Source of the DNA: Bradyrhizobium sp. MOS003
GTDB lineage: Bacteria > Pseudomonadota > Alphaproteobacteria > Rhizobiales > Xanthobacteraceae
Assembly: GCF_003020125.1 (NCBI RefSeq)
Contig: NZ_PYFW01000001.1
Coordinates: 1,302,001 to 1,366,000, forward strand
DNA length: 64,000 nucleotides
Reading direction: 5' to 3'
Numbering within the stretch: the first letter of the stretch is position 1; each line of letters starts with the position of its first letter. A program made the translations under genes and the position numbers. The notes below the pieces were generated by a model. The model was not told the origin of the DNA, made no database searches, and saw only the letters and a list, made by a program, of their open reading frames with translations. Shown piece by piece: positions 26,340 to 34,968 of the stretch.

Positions 26340-26430
26340 GTAGGTGGGCAAAGCGTAGCGTGCCCACCATTGGCGCCGCAAATGCGGAGAAGTCGTGGGC
26401 ACGGCGCTTGCGCGCCTTTGCCCACCCTAC
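26340..26430. repeat. Short intergenic palindromic repeat
   Basis: The ends GTAGGTGGGCAAAGCG and the GCCTTTGCCCACCCTAC block (ending 26430) are inverted relatives, with an inner GTGCCCACC/GTGGGCAC pair. The unit looks like the dispersed GTGGGCAAAG-type repeat I know from Bradyrhizobium genomes. It lies between two genes on the minus strand and may form a hairpin in their transcripts. Confidence 0.7.
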
Positions 26431-26441
26431 AATTTCCGTGC

Positions 26442-27230
26442 CTAGCCGTTGCGGCGCTGGCCGCGCAGCGTCGGCAGACCGATACCTGCCGCATCGAAGC
26501 CGCCATCCACGGCCAAAATTTGTCCGGTGATGTAACTCGCGCTGCCCGAGCACAGGAAGTAGATCGCTTCCGCGAGTTCCTCCTCCAGGCCGTAACGGTT
26601 GAGCGGAATGGCGTCGTGATAGTCGGCGCGGATCTCCTTGGTGTGCACCTGCTTCGCCATCGCCGTGTCGACCGGTCCCGGCGCGACCGCGTTGACGCGG
26701 ATGTTGAGGGAGGCGAGCTCGACCGCGAGCTGCTTGGTGAGATGCGCGAGCCCGGCCTTGCTGGTGCCGTAGGCCGAGCGCAGCGTCGAGGCGCGCACGG
26801 CCGAGATCGAGGTGATGTTGACGATGGCGCCGCCGTGGCCCTCGCGCATCAGGGGCACGGCCGCCTTGGTGCAGAGGAACGGGCCGGTGAGATTGACCTC
26901 GATTACGCGGCGCCAATCGGTCTCGGACGTTTGCATCAGCGGCGCGAACACCGCGATGCCGGCATTGTTGACCAGTGCATCCAGCCGGCCGAACCGGCGC
27001 TCGACGGCCTCCATTGCGTCGCTCACCGCGGCTGAATCCGAGACGTCGCAGGTCAGTGCCAGCGTCGTCTCGCTTTGGTCGATGTCGGCGACGGCGCGGC
27101 CGAGCAACTCGCCCTCGATGTCGAGCAGCGCCACGCGCCAGCCCTCGGCCAGGAACTTTTTCGCGGTCGCAAGCCCGATGCCGCGCGCGGCTCCGGTGAC
27201 GAGGGCGACTTTTTGCGGAGAAGCAGGCAT
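26442..27230 (-). CDS. SDR family oxidoreductase (3-oxoacyl-ACP reductase-like)
   Basis: This 262-residue classical SDR has the cofactor motif VTGAARGIG near residue 13, NNAG, catalytic serine in ITSISAVRA, and YGTSKAG with the Tyr and Lys of the active site. The end ITGQILAVDGGFDAAGIG is typical. The acidic residue after the second strand (LLDIEG) favours NAD over NADP. The start at 27230 gives the family N-terminus and drops 26 basic residues of the longer frame. The substrate is unknown. Confidence 0.88.
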   Translation of the reverse strand: MPASPQKVALVTGAARGIGLATAKKFLAEGWRVALLDIEGELLGRAVADIDQSETTLALTCDVSDSAAVSDAMEAVERRFGRLDALVNNAGIAVFAPLMQTSETDWRRVIEVNLTGPFLCTKAAVPLMREGHGGAIVNITSISAVRASTLRSAYGTSKAGLAHLTKQLAVELASLNIRVNAVAPGPVDTAMAKQVHTKEIRADYHDAIPLNRYGLEEELAEAIYFLCSGSASYITGQILAVDGGFDAAGIGLPTLRGQRRNG

Positions 27231-27338
27231 GGGCTGATCTTGTCCTTCTGTCGGAAACGGAAGCCGCACGGGCGGCCAGCGCCTTTTACTGCGCTTTCGT
27301 TCCGGCAAGAAGGACGGAGATCGATAAAGGCTGTTTTC

Positions 27339-29003
27339 CTAGGAAAGCTCCGCCGAGGCGCGCTGCATATTGGCCGACATATCCGAAGTCACGATGCTCT
27401 GCTCCTCGACCGCTGCGGCGGTCGAGGCTATGAACTCGTTGACCCCGGCAATCGCGGCCTTGATCGCGGTCAGGGAGCTGGCGACGTCGCCGGAGATGGT
27501 GTTGAGCGCATCGATCTCGGACGTGATGGTGTCGGTCGCCTGCTTGGCCTGGTTGGCGAGATTCTTCACCTCCGAGGCGACCACCGCAAAGCCCCGGCCG
27601 GCCTCGCCCGCGCGCGCCGATTCGATCGTGGCGTTCAGCGCGAGCAGGTTGATCTGGCTGGTGATGCCGGCGATCATCTCGACGATGCCGCTCATGGCCT
27701 GCGCGGCCGTGTTCAGACGCTGGGCCTGGCCGTCGGCGGCTTCGACCCGGTTGGTCGCGACCTTGGAATTCTCGCGCGACTTCGCCATGGTCTCGGAGAT
27801 CTCGCGGATCGAGGCGCTCATCTGTTCGCTGCCGGCCGCGACCGCCTCGATCAGCCCGCGCGCATTGTCGGCCTTTTTGCGGCCGATCGCCTGCGCGGTG
27901 ATGTCGGTGGCGTATTTCACGACCTTGTAGGGCCTGCCGTTGAGGTCGAAGATCGGGTTGTAGGACGCCTGGATCCAGATATCCCGTCCGCCCTTGGCGA
28001 TGCGCTTGTACTCTGCGGCCTGATATTCGCCGCGGTTGAGCGTCTCCCAGAACTGGCGATAAGCCGGCGAATTCCGTTCGCTCGGCTCGACGAACATGGA
28101 ATGGTGCTGACCCCTGATCTCCACCAGAGAATAGCCCATCGCCTTCAGGAAATTCTCGTTGGCGGTGCGGATCGTGCCGTCCATGTTGAACTCGATCACC
28201 GCCTGCGATTTCTGAATCGCGGCGAGTTGGCCGTCACTGTCGGCCGCCTTCATCTTCTGCGCAGTGACGTCGGTTGCGAACTTGACCACCTTGAACGGCT
28301 TGCCGGTCTCGTCGAGGATCGGATTGTAGGTGGCGATGATCCAGATCTCCTTGCCGCCCTTGCCGAGCCGCTTGTATTCGGCCGCCTCGAATTCGCCGCG
28401 GTTCAGCTTGGCCCAGAACGCGGCATAGCCGGCACTCGCGCGATCCTCGGGCGTCACGAACATGCTGTGATGCTTGCCCTTGATCTCGTCGAGCGAATAG
28501 CCCATCGCGGTCAAGAAGTTCTCGTTCGCGGTGATGATGGTGCCGTCCATGTTGAACTCGATCACGGCCTGCGCGCGGTTGATCGCGGCGATCTTGCCGG
28601 AATCCTCCATGGTCTTGATCTTGTACGCCGTGATGTCGGTGGCGAACTTGATGAAGCTGATCACCTTGCCGCTCTCGTCGCGCAGCGGCGCGTAGGAGGC
28701 GTGGACCCAAACTTCCTTGCCGCCCTTGCCGAAACGCTTGTATTGTGTGGTCTGGAATTCGCCGCGGTTCAGGCTGGCCCAGAAATCGCGGTAGCGAGCG
28801 CTCTCGCGCTCGGCGGGGCTGACGAAGATGCTATGATGCTTGCCCTTGATCTCGGCCAGCGTGTAGCCGCTCATGTTGAGCAGGTTCTCGTTGGCATCGA
28901 GGATGGTGCCGTCCAGACCGAATTCGATCACAGCCTGCGAGCGGTCGAGCGCCTCGACCTCCGCGACGGCGTGCTTGACCTTCTTGCTCTGGAAATTGAA
29001 CAC
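27339..29003 (-). CDS. Soluble chemoreceptor with three tandem PAS domains
   Basis: This 554-residue receptor has no membrane helix. Three PAS modules of about 122 residues each (about 15-130, 131-252, 253-374) share the units QAVIEF, (L/M)DGTI, ANEN, GKHHS(I/M)FV or GQHHSMFV, and ATDITA. A methyl-accepting signalling domain follows (about 375-554), with [33 protein letters not shown]. Such receptors sense redox, energy or ligand state inside the cell. I place the start at a GTG at 29003 behind GGGGGGA; the longer frame adds 34 unlikely residues. The C-terminal domain is short, about half of a full receptor hairpin. Confidence 0.9.
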   Translation of the reverse strand: MFNFQSKKVKHAVAEVEALDRSQAVIEFGLDGTILDANENLLNMSGYTLAEIKGKHHSIFVSPAERESARYRDFWASLNRGEFQTTQYKRFGKGGKEVWVHASYAPLRDESGKVISFIKFATDITAYKIKTMEDSGKIAAINRAQAVIEFNMDGTIITANENFLTAMGYSLDEIKGKHHSMFVTPEDRASAGYAAFWAKLNRGEFEAAEYKRLGKGGKEIWIIATYNPILDETGKPFKVVKFATDVTAQKMKAADSDGQLAAIQKSQAVIEFNMDGTIRTANENFLKAMGYSLVEIRGQHHSMFVEPSERNSPAYRQFWETLNRGEYQAAEYKRIAKGGRDIWIQASYNPIFDLNGRPYKVVKYATDITAQAIGRKKADNARGLIEAVAAGSEQMSASIREISETMAKSRENSKVATNRVEAADGQAQRLNTAAQAMSGIVEMIAGITSQINLLALNATIESARAGEAGRGFAVVASEVKNLANQAKQATDTITSEIDALNTISGDVASSLTAIKAAIAGVNEFIASTAAAVEEQSIVTSDMSANMQRASAELS

Positions 29004-29322
29004 GTAAGTCCCCCCGCAATTCTTCAGCAGCGAATCGGCTGCATTTCCATACCGTTTCCCCAGAGCTGAAAAGTTGCATTCTCTTATTGAGCAACCGTAA
29101 ACCACGAGTTGTCGGCCAAGCGGTTCCGTAATCCTGCGGGGTATCGACCATGTACTTCAACTAATAGCGGTTCTCGGCCCATATGCACGTCGGGGTTCAC
29201 AAACGGGCGGCCGTGGTTTTACGGGGCGAGCGAAATATTTTTGGTATCGCGCGCAGCCGCGGTGTCGGCGCGGTCCCAATGTGAACCGTCTTCAACGGAA
29301 TGCCTCCTTGCGGAGACGATTG

Positions 29323-29688
29323 ATGTCCGACGACTGCGAGCGCCTGATCCGAGACCTCTTCGCCGCCTATCTCGCCAACGACCGCCAGCGGTTCTCCGAA
29401 GCGTTGGCCGACGATTTCCGCTTCACCAGCCCTTTCGACGACGACATCGACAAGGCGACCTATTTCGAACGCTGCTGGGGCGACACCGGGTGGATCGCAC
29501 GGCATGACATCGAGCGCATCTTCGTCAGGGGCGAGGAGGCCTTCGTCACTTATCTCTGCCTTGCGACGGATGGCAGGAGTTTTCGCAACACGGAGTTCCT
29601 TACCTTCGCAGCCGGCAGGGTCCGGCGCATCGACGTCTATTTCGGCGCTGCCCGGCAGGATGGTCGTTTCCTGCCGCATCCGCGCTAG
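29323..29688 (+). CDS. NTF2-like (SnoaL-type) protein
   Basis: This 121-residue protein begins DCERLIRDLFAAYLANDRQRFSEALADDFRFTSP, then YFERCWG and GRVRRIDVYFGA, the usual pattern of SnoaL/NTF2-like domains. They form a cone-shaped pocket and act as small isomerases or binding proteins. GGAGA lies 7 bases before the ATG at 29323; a GTG 42 bases earlier is less likely. Two YCII genes follow on the same strand. The substrate is unknown. Confidence 0.8.
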   Translation: MSDDCERLIRDLFAAYLANDRQRFSEALADDFRFTSPFDDDIDKATYFERCWGDTGWIARHDIERIFVRGEEAFVTYLCLATDGRSFRNTEFLTFAAGRVRRIDVYFGAARQDGRFLPHPR

Positions 29689-29817
29689 GGCCGGGGGCCT
29701 CCGGATTATTTCCGGGGGGCGTGTCGGTTCCGCGAGAGTTCATTCGTCTTGAAGGCGAGCAGGCCTGCGCCCCACGGCGCATCCCGGAACCACCGCAGAG
29801 GCCAGGACACCACTCCC

Positions 29818-30222
29818 ATGCGATTCATGATGCTGATGATCCCGCTCGGCTACGAGGCCGCGCCGCCGGACGTGCAGCTCGATCCAGAGCGCGTCGCGGC
29901 GATGATGCGCTACAACGAGGCGCTGAAGGACGCGGGCGTGCTGATCACGCTCGACGGACTGCATCCACCGTCGATGGGCGCGCGGGTATCGTTCGCGACC
30001 GGCCAGCCCATCGTCACCGACGGCCCATTCACGGAAGCCAAGGAAGTGCTGGGCGGCTATTGGATGATCGAGGTTGCCTCACGCGCCGAGGCGATTGCAT
30101 GGGCGAGGCAGTGCCCGGCCTCGCCGAACGAGATCATCGAGATCCGGCAGGTGCAGGAGATCGGCGATTTTCCGCCCGACGTGCAGGCCGCCGCCGCCGG
30201 GTTTGGCGACCTGAAGCAATAG
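29818..30222 (+). CDS. YCII/DGPF-domain protein
   Basis: This 134-residue protein begins MRFMMLMIP and contains PIVTDGPFTEAKEVLGGYWMIEV, the DGPF signature of the YCII family. It resembles the sigma-linked copy at 22273-22641 in layout but belongs to another subgroup. It is flanked by an NTF2-like gene and another YCII gene and probably shares their transcript. The ATG at 29818 fits the family N-terminus. No sigma gene follows it here. Confidence 0.88.
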   Translation: MRFMMLMIPLGYEAAPPDVQLDPERVAAMMRYNEALKDAGVLITLDGLHPPSMGARVSFATGQPIVTDGPFTEAKEVLGGYWMIEVASRAEAIAWARQCPASPNEIIEIRQVQEIGDFPPDVQAAAAGFGDLKQ

Positions 30223-30278
30223 CCGCAATGGTCGCGATGAGAGCGCGGCTGCATCAAGACTCAACAGCGGAGAGACCG

Positions 30279-30644
30279 ATGAACACCCAACACAACTTCC
30301 TCGCCGTCTATCTCGGCAGCATGAGCGGCGAAAAAATGAAGGCCTGGCATGCGATGCCCGAGGCGGAACGGAAGGTGAAAGAGCGCGAGGGCATGGCCGC
30401 CTGGCACGGCTGGGTCGAGAAGCACAGGGACGTCATCGTCGAGATGGGCGGCCCGCTCGGCAAGACCCGCAGGATCGACGGGCGCGGCGTCACCGAGATC
30501 AGCAATGCGCTGACCGGCTTCACGGTGGTGCGGGCTGCCTCGCAGGAGGACGCTGCCAAACTGTTCGAGAACCATCCGCATTTTGCTATCTTCCCGGGCG
30601 AGGCAATTGAGGTCATGCCAGTGCTGCCGATTCCACAGATGTAA
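30279..30644 (+). CDS. YCII-related protein
   Basis: This 121-residue protein starts MNTQHNFLAVYLGSMSGEKMKAWHAMPEAER and carries GWVEKHRDVIVEMGGPLGKT and the FENHPHFAIFPGEAIEVMPV end typical of the second YCII-related subgroup. GGAGAG precedes the ATG. It is the last of three small ferredoxin- or NTF2-fold genes in a row. The function is unknown. Confidence 0.85.
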   Translation: MNTQHNFLAVYLGSMSGEKMKAWHAMPEAERKVKEREGMAAWHGWVEKHRDVIVEMGGPLGKTRRIDGRGVTEISNALTGFTVVRAASQEDAAKLFENHPHFAIFPGEAIEVMPVLPIPQM

Positions 30645-30756
30645 CTGCGGACGAGGCCGATTCCGGGTGCGATGCTGCCTCGACGGCCCGACATCCCCCG
30701 TGGACGTATAGGGTTAGTCGCGCCCGATTCCCGCTAGTGACCTTCGCGTCCAGCTC

Positions 30757-30775
30757 ATGTAAAGCTCGTTCACAT
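30757..30775. promoter_or_regulatory. 19-bp palindrome at the tetR start (operator candidate 1)
   Basis: ATGTAAAGCTCGTTCACAT has 7-base inverted ends with one mismatch and a 5-base centre. It is extended by a further AGCTCATGT/ACATGAGCT pair (30752-30780). The right end includes the first bases of the tetR start codon (30774). The same ATGTAAA-N5-TTYACAT pattern recurs at 31582-31600. Confidence 0.65.
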
Positions 30776-31514
30776 GAGCTGGCGCAAGGAGCAGGGCCGC
30801 GCCGAGCGCGGCTATCATCACGGCAATCTGAAGGAAGCACTTCTGCAGGCCGCCCTCGGGCTGATCGCCGAGAAGGGCGCGGCCGGCTTTACCTTCGCCG
30901 ATGCCGCGCGCATGGCCGGCGTCAGCGCGGCGGCGCCGTACCGGCATTTCCGCGACCGCGACGAGTTGTTGTCTTCGATCGCCCAACGCGGCTTCGAGCA
31001 ATTCGAGGCGCGCCTGACGGCGGCCTGGGATGACGGGCGCCCCGACACGGTCACCGCGTTCGAGCGCGTCGGCAGGGCCTATCTCGCCTTCTCCCGCGAG
31101 GAGCCCGCCTTCTACGCCGCGATGTTCGAGTCCGGTCTGCCGGTCGATGCCAATCCAGCCCTGCAGGCCGCGAGCGAGCGCGCATTCAACATCATTCGCG
31201 CCGCCGCCGAGCGGCTTGCGGCGCTGGCGCCGCCCGGCATTCCGCGCCCGCCGGCGATGATGATGGCGCTGCACATCTGGTCGATGGCGCACGGCGTGGC
31301 CTCGCTGTTCTCCCGTGGCGACGCCGCGCGACGAAAGCTGCCGATGTCGCCGGACGAGCTGTTGGAGGCCGAGGTGCTGATCTATCTGCGCGGTCTCGGC
31401 TTCCCGACCGACCGTCGTCCTCCGGCCAAGGGGGCCGAGCCGCCGCCGGTGCCGCCGGAGGCGTCCTCCGGTTCAGGCGTTCCGCCTGGCGGGCCTTGGG
31501 GCAAACCGAAATAA
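30774..31514 (+). CDS. TetR/AcrR family regulator with WHG-type C-terminal domain
   Basis: This 246-residue regulator has the HTH AALGLIAEKGAAGFTFADAARMAGVSAAAPYRHFRDRDELL (about residues 26-66). The YHHGNLKEALL lead and the C-terminal ALHIWSMAHGVASLF are typical of the TetR_C_33/WHG group. A P/G-rich tail of about 35 residues follows. A palindrome overlaps its start codon, and a second copy lies before the next gene (DUF2852), so it probably represses both. The ligand is unknown. Confidence 0.9.
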   Translation: MSWRKEQGRAERGYHHGNLKEALLQAALGLIAEKGAAGFTFADAARMAGVSAAAPYRHFRDRDELLSSIAQRGFEQFEARLTAAWDDGRPDTVTAFERVGRAYLAFSREEPAFYAAMFESGLPVDANPALQAASERAFNIIRAAAERLAALAPPGIPRPPAMMMALHIWSMAHGVASLFSRGDAARRKLPMSPDELLEAEVLIYLRGLGFPTDRRPPAKGAEPPPVPPEASSGSGVPPGGPWGKPK

Positions 31515-31581
31515 AATTACGCGAGTAATCACGCGGGCGTGTCAGGCGGCCGGCTTGACAAAATCGCGGGATGGTCTAGCT

Positions 31582-31600
31582 ATGTAAATGTTATTTACAT
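31582..31600. promoter_or_regulatory. 19-bp perfect palindrome upstream of the DUF2852 gene (operator candidate 2)
   Basis: ATGTAAATGTTATTTACAT has perfect 8-base arms and a 3-base centre. It matches the site at the start of the adjacent tetR gene in both flanks (ATGTAAA and TT.ACAT) and in spacing. It ends 32 bases before the DUF2852 start, a position suited to repression. Confidence 0.7.
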
Positions 31601-31632
31601 TCACAACGGCTGATGCCGTCATGGAGAAGGAA

Positions 31633-32124
31633 ATGGCCTACACCGCTGATGTCAATCGCTGGCGCGGCCCTTCGGACCAACACCAACAGTACGAGCGTCC
31701 CCGCATGCTCGATACGCCTTGGCATCCGGGCTGGATCGCCGTGACCATCCTCGGCTTCATCATCTGGTGGCCGATCGGACTCGCCCTTCTCTTTTTCACA
31801 CTCGGGAGCAGAAGAATGTCGTGCTGGAGCAATCAGGACCGCTGGCAGAACAAGATGGAGCGGATGCAGTACAAGATGGACCGCATGCGCGGCCGCATGG
31901 AGCGCCGCGGCTTCGGCTTTGGCTTCGGTCCGCCGTCTTCCGGCAACCGCGCCTTCGACGAATACCGCTCTGAAACGCTGCAGCGGCTCGAGGAGGAGCA
32001 GGTCGAGTTCAAGAACTTCCTCGATCGTCTGCGCCACGCCAAGGACAAGGAAGAGTTCGACCAGTTCATGGCGCAGCACAAGACGCGTCCGACCCCGCCA
32101 CCGACCGATCAGCAGCAGGGCTGA
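31633..32124 (+). CDS. DUF2852 domain-containing membrane protein
   Basis: This 163-residue protein has one strong hydrophobic segment (WIAVTILGFIIWWPIGLALLFFTLG), then a Met/Arg-rich stretch with a repeated MDRMRGRMER pattern, a GFGFGFG tract and an amphipathic, coiled-coil-like C-terminus. This is the DUF2852 layout known in Bradyrhizobium. GGAG lies 6 bases before the ATG at 31633, which I prefer to earlier in-frame ATGs, one of them inside the palindrome. The function is unknown; inner-membrane location is likely. Confidence 0.85.
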   Translation: MAYTADVNRWRGPSDQHQQYERPRMLDTPWHPGWIAVTILGFIIWWPIGLALLFFTLGSRRMSCWSNQDRWQNKMERMQYKMDRMRGRMERRGFGFGFGPPSSGNRAFDEYRSETLQRLEEEQVEFKNFLDRLRHAKDKEEFDQFMAQHKTRPTPPPTDQQQG

Positions 32125-32188
32125 CCTTCGAGCCTGATGCCTCTCAAAGCCTTCAGGCGCATGCCCCCAAAGTCCTGATGGCCCCGAG

Positions 32189-32228
32189 CCGCCCGTCTGC
32201 GCAACCCGCAGGCGGGCGGTTTGGTTTT
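32189..32228 (+). terminator. Rho-independent terminator after DUF2852
   Basis: CCGCCCGTCTGCG (32189-32201) pairs with CGCAGGCGGGCGG (32207-32219), with one G-T pair, and is followed by TTTGGTTTT. The T-run is broken, but the stem is strong. Confidence 0.7.
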
Positions 32229-32325
32229 GGGGGCACCGCGAACTCGCCAAGCGCCGTAGAACCCGATCCGCGCGAGCCCCGACTAAGCCCCAGCAGCGCG
32301 CTTTCGCGCGCCGACGGGTACGACC

Positions 32326-32583
32326 ATGGCCACCGCTGGATGCAACGAGACCACGCAACGCATCGCGCTGCTCGAGCGCGTCTCGGACCTGTTCGACCGG
32401 TTCGGAGGCCTGGTGCCGCTGGCGATCGCGTTCCTCAACGGATGGCCGACCGAGATCAAGTTCTATCCTGACTTCGTGGTCGGCAACGCGTGGAAAGTCT
32501 TTCTCAGCTGCATCCTCTATCAGCTCGCCGCGTTCGCGCTCAGGCGCGCGGTCACGTTTGCGTCAGGGAGCCTCGACCTGTGA
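32326..32583 (+). CDS. Small membrane protein, 85 residues
   Basis: This small protein has two hydrophobic stretches (GGLVPLAIAFLNGW and WKVFLSCILYQLAAFALRRAV). The stop overlaps the GTG of the next small frame by 4 bases (GTGA), a sign that both are real and coupled. No family is recognised, and the ribosome site is weak. It lies between the DUF2852 terminator and the convergent desaturase gene. Confidence 0.55.
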   Translation: MATAGCNETTQRIALLERVSDLFDRFGGLVPLAIAFLNGWPTEIKFYPDFVVGNAWKVFLSCILYQLAAFALRRAVTFASGSLDL

Positions 32584-32684
32584 TCCTGCTCCGTGATTTC
32601 GCGCTTTATGCTTTGCCTGGCCTGGTCGCTGCGGGCGGCTGGCTCTATGCGCTCAGCCTGCGCAAGCAGGCGCGTCGCCGATGA
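32580..32684 (+). CDS. Small single-span membrane peptide, 34 residues
   Basis: A GTG-started frame encodes a peptide with one membrane-spanning segment (FALYALPGLVAAGGWLYALSL) and a basic end (RKQARRR), which gives an N-out/C-in topology. It overlaps the upstream 85-residue gene by 4 bases, so translation is probably coupled. No family is recognised. It ends 34 bases before the convergent desaturase stop. Confidence 0.5.
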   Translation: MILLRDFALYALPGLVAAGGWLYALSLRKQARRR

Positions 32685-32718
32685 AGGCCGAGCGCATCCC
32701 ATCGCATGGCCGCGAGGT

Positions 32719-33882
32719 TCAGCGCGCTGTCACGAGCTGTGCACGAACCGAAGCCAGGAATTGTTCGTAGGCGTGATCCACGATCTCGTTGAGTGATCGC
32801 GTCCGTGCGAACATCGCCTTGGCCTCGGCGAGAAACTCCTCGCGGGTCGGGATTCTCGGCAGATGCAGATGTGTCAGCGCGTCAACGCCGTCATGCGCGC
32901 GATTGAGAATGTCGTGCAGCGTCGGCAGCTGCAGCTGGGTCGGGTCGGCCCGGTGCAGCGCCGAAGAGATCGCATGTGCAAGCTTCGGCGCGTCGAACCG
33001 CCCGGCAAGCTCGCGGGCTGCCCGATTGATCACGCGGGCGCCGAGCGGCTGCTCGTTGCGCAGCACCTGTTCAGGCGGCGCCTTCATGTTCCAGACGACG
33101 CCGAACCAGGACAACACCTTCAGCACGTAATAGGTGACGTCGATCTCCCACCAGTAAAAGCCCTGTCGCACGCTGCTCTGATAGGCGTGGTGATTGTTGT
33201 GCCAGCCCTCGCCCATCGTGACCAGCGCCAGCAGCCAGTTGTTGCGGGAGTCGTCGCCCGTCACGTAACGCTTGCGTCCGTGCACATGGGCCAGCGAATT
33301 GATGCAGAAGGTCGCGTGATAGACCAGCACCGTGCTCCACAGGAAGCCGACGATCAGGCCCGACCACCCCGCAACCAGGAAGCAGAGCGCCGCGAGCACG
33401 AAGGCAGGCAGCAGTTCCAGCCGATGCAGCCACATCAGCTCGGGATAGGCCGTGAGATCGCCGACTTTCACGAGGTCGGTCGCGTCGTGCTCCCGGTAGA
33501 AGATCCAGCCGAGATGGCTGTACAGGAAACCGCGCTGACGCGGCGAATGCACGTCCAGTTCGGTGTCGGAATGCAGATGATGATGCCGATGCTTGGCCGC
33601 CCACCACAACACGCTCTTCTGCGCGGTGCTTTGCGCAAGGCAGGCCAGGATGAATTGAAACACGCGGCCGGTGGCGAAAGCCCGATGCGAGAAGTAGCGG
33701 TGGTAGCCCGCCCCGATCGCAAACATGCGCACGACGTAAAGAGAACCGCAGATCGCAACGGCCTGCCACGTGACGCCCGACCAGATCGCCGCAAAGCAGC
33801 CGAGATGGACCAGCACGAACGGTATGGCGGAGGGATACATGACGTCGTCGTGGTGGTCGTCGGCGGGCGCGTTGGGCGACAT
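32719..33882 (-). CDS. Delta-9 acyl-CoA/acyl-lipid desaturase
   Basis: This 387-residue membrane di-iron desaturase has the three histidine boxes HRYFSH, HRHHH and HNNHHAY in the usual order, with four hydrophobic segments. It inserts a cis double bond in fatty acyl chains and so adjusts membrane fluidity. A C-terminal extension of about 90 residues after the core (LHRADPTQLQLPTLHD and onward) is helical and of unknown role. A terminator-like hairpin lies in its 5' leader (33951-33982), so attenuation is possible. Confidence 0.93.
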   Translation of the reverse strand: MSPNAPADDHHDDVMYPSAIPFVLVHLGCFAAIWSGVTWQAVAICGSLYVVRMFAIGAGYHRYFSHRAFATGRVFQFILACLAQSTAQKSVLWWAAKHRHHHLHSDTELDVHSPRQRGFLYSHLGWIFYREHDATDLVKVGDLTAYPELMWLHRLELLPAFVLAALCFLVAGWSGLIVGFLWSTVLVYHATFCINSLAHVHGRKRYVTGDDSRNNWLLALVTMGEGWHNNHHAYQSSVRQGFYWWEIDVTYYVLKVLSWFGVVWNMKAPPEQVLRNEQPLGARVINRAARELAGRFDAPKLAHAISSALHRADPTQLQLPTLHDILNRAHDGVDALTHLHLPRIPTREEFLAEAKAMFARTRSLNEIVDHAYEQFLASVRAQLVTAR

Positions 33883-34206
33883 ATTCTGGCGTGACCTCAG
33901 TAACGGGGAACCGGGATTCGCGTCGGCAGCGCGGAAGATCGCCGGGTACGAAAAACCCGCGGATGGCGGACCACCGCGCGGGCTTGAGCGAACTGCTTTG
34001 CATCGACATCCCGGCGAAAGCAGCGTCGGCCGAAAACTCTACTAATTATATGGCCGCGGATGGCAGGCATGCAAGCTCGTAGCCTCACGGGGAGCTGCGG
34101 CATGGTGTTCGGGTAGTCGCAGTGCCGCTGCGCCGCGTGGCGCGCGGGTTGCCAACGGCCTATATTCGATACGCGAAGGAAGCACCCAAGCACCGGAGGC
34201 GGCCTG
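33883..34206. other. Divergent promoter region between desaturase and cysE
   Basis: These 324 bases hold no credible gene. A GC-rich hairpin followed by TTTTT on the minus strand lies at 33951-33982. GGAGG precedes cysE. No further sites were recognised. Confidence 0.6.
33951..33982 (-). promoter_or_regulatory. Terminator-like hairpin in the desaturase leader
   Basis: On the minus strand CCCGCGCGG pairs with the CCGCGGG block (perfect 6-base ends CCCGCG/CGCGGG plus inner GG/CC pairs) and is followed directly by TTTTT. It lies about 70 bases upstream of the desaturase ATG on the coding strand. It could be an attenuator or the end of a short leader transcript. Confidence 0.45.
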
Positions 34207-34968
34207 ATGGCAGCTGCGACCGCAACGGACGATCGCCTCTGGCGGAACATACGCGAGGAGGCGCAGCGCGCGTGCGCATTCGATCCCGTCTTCGGCAAGT
34301 CGCTCGTCGATGCGGTGTTGGCGCATGATAGTTTCGCCGCGGCTCTGGCCGATCTGATCGGGCGCAGGCTTGGCGGCAACGCCGCTAGCGGAGCGCGTTT
34401 CACGTCCTTTTCTCTCGACGCCTTTCGTGGCGCGCCGGAATTGATCGAAGCTGCTTCCTGCGACTTGCAGGCGATTGAGCGCAGCGATCCCGCTGTCGCC
34501 GGTCTGTTGGCGTCGCTGCTGCATTTCAAGGGCTATGTCGTGCTGCAAGCCTGGCGCGTCTCGAACTGGCTCTGGCGTCATGACCGTCGCGATGCGGCGC
34601 TGCTGTTCCAGAACGAGGCGTCGAACCTATTGCAGGTCAGCATTCACCCGGCGGCCAGCATCGGCTCGTCCGTGTATCTCGACCACGCCACAGGGATCGT
34701 GATCGGCGCCGATGTGGTGATCGGCGACGAGGTCACCATCCTCCAGAATGTCAGCATCGGCCGCGGCAGCGAGTTGCCGACGCACTCGCCGCGTATCGGC
34801 CGGGGCGTCTATATCGGCGCCGGCGCGACCATCTTGGGCGACATCAGAATCGGCGATTTCGCCAAAATCGGAGCCGGCACGGTCGTGACATCAGACGTGC
34901 CAAGCGGCTGCACGGCAGTCGGCGATCCTGCGCGGCTGACCAATTGCCCCGAGGCCTCGGCGGCGTGA
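34207..34968 (+). CDS. cysE: Serine O-acetyltransferase CysE
   Basis: This 253-residue protein has a helical N-terminal domain with the FKGYVVLQAWRVSNWLW motif and then a left-handed beta-helix of hexapeptide repeats. The active-site stretch SSVYLDHATGIVIGADVVIGDEVTILQNVSIG holds the catalytic Asp-His pair. It makes O-acetylserine from serine and acetyl-CoA for cysteine synthesis. The usual GGTGK loop is replaced by GRGSELPTHSPRIG, a looser form seen in some CysE relatives. A good GGAGG site precedes the ATG. Confidence 0.93.
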   Translation: MAAATATDDRLWRNIREEAQRACAFDPVFGKSLVDAVLAHDSFAAALADLIGRRLGGNAASGARFTSFSLDAFRGAPELIEAASCDLQAIERSDPAVAGLLASLLHFKGYVVLQAWRVSNWLWRHDRRDAALLFQNEASNLLQVSIHPAASIGSSVYLDHATGIVIGADVVIGDEVTILQNVSIGRGSELPTHSPRIGRGVYIGAGATILGDIRIGDFAKIGAGTVVTSDVPSGCTAVGDPARLTNCPEASAA

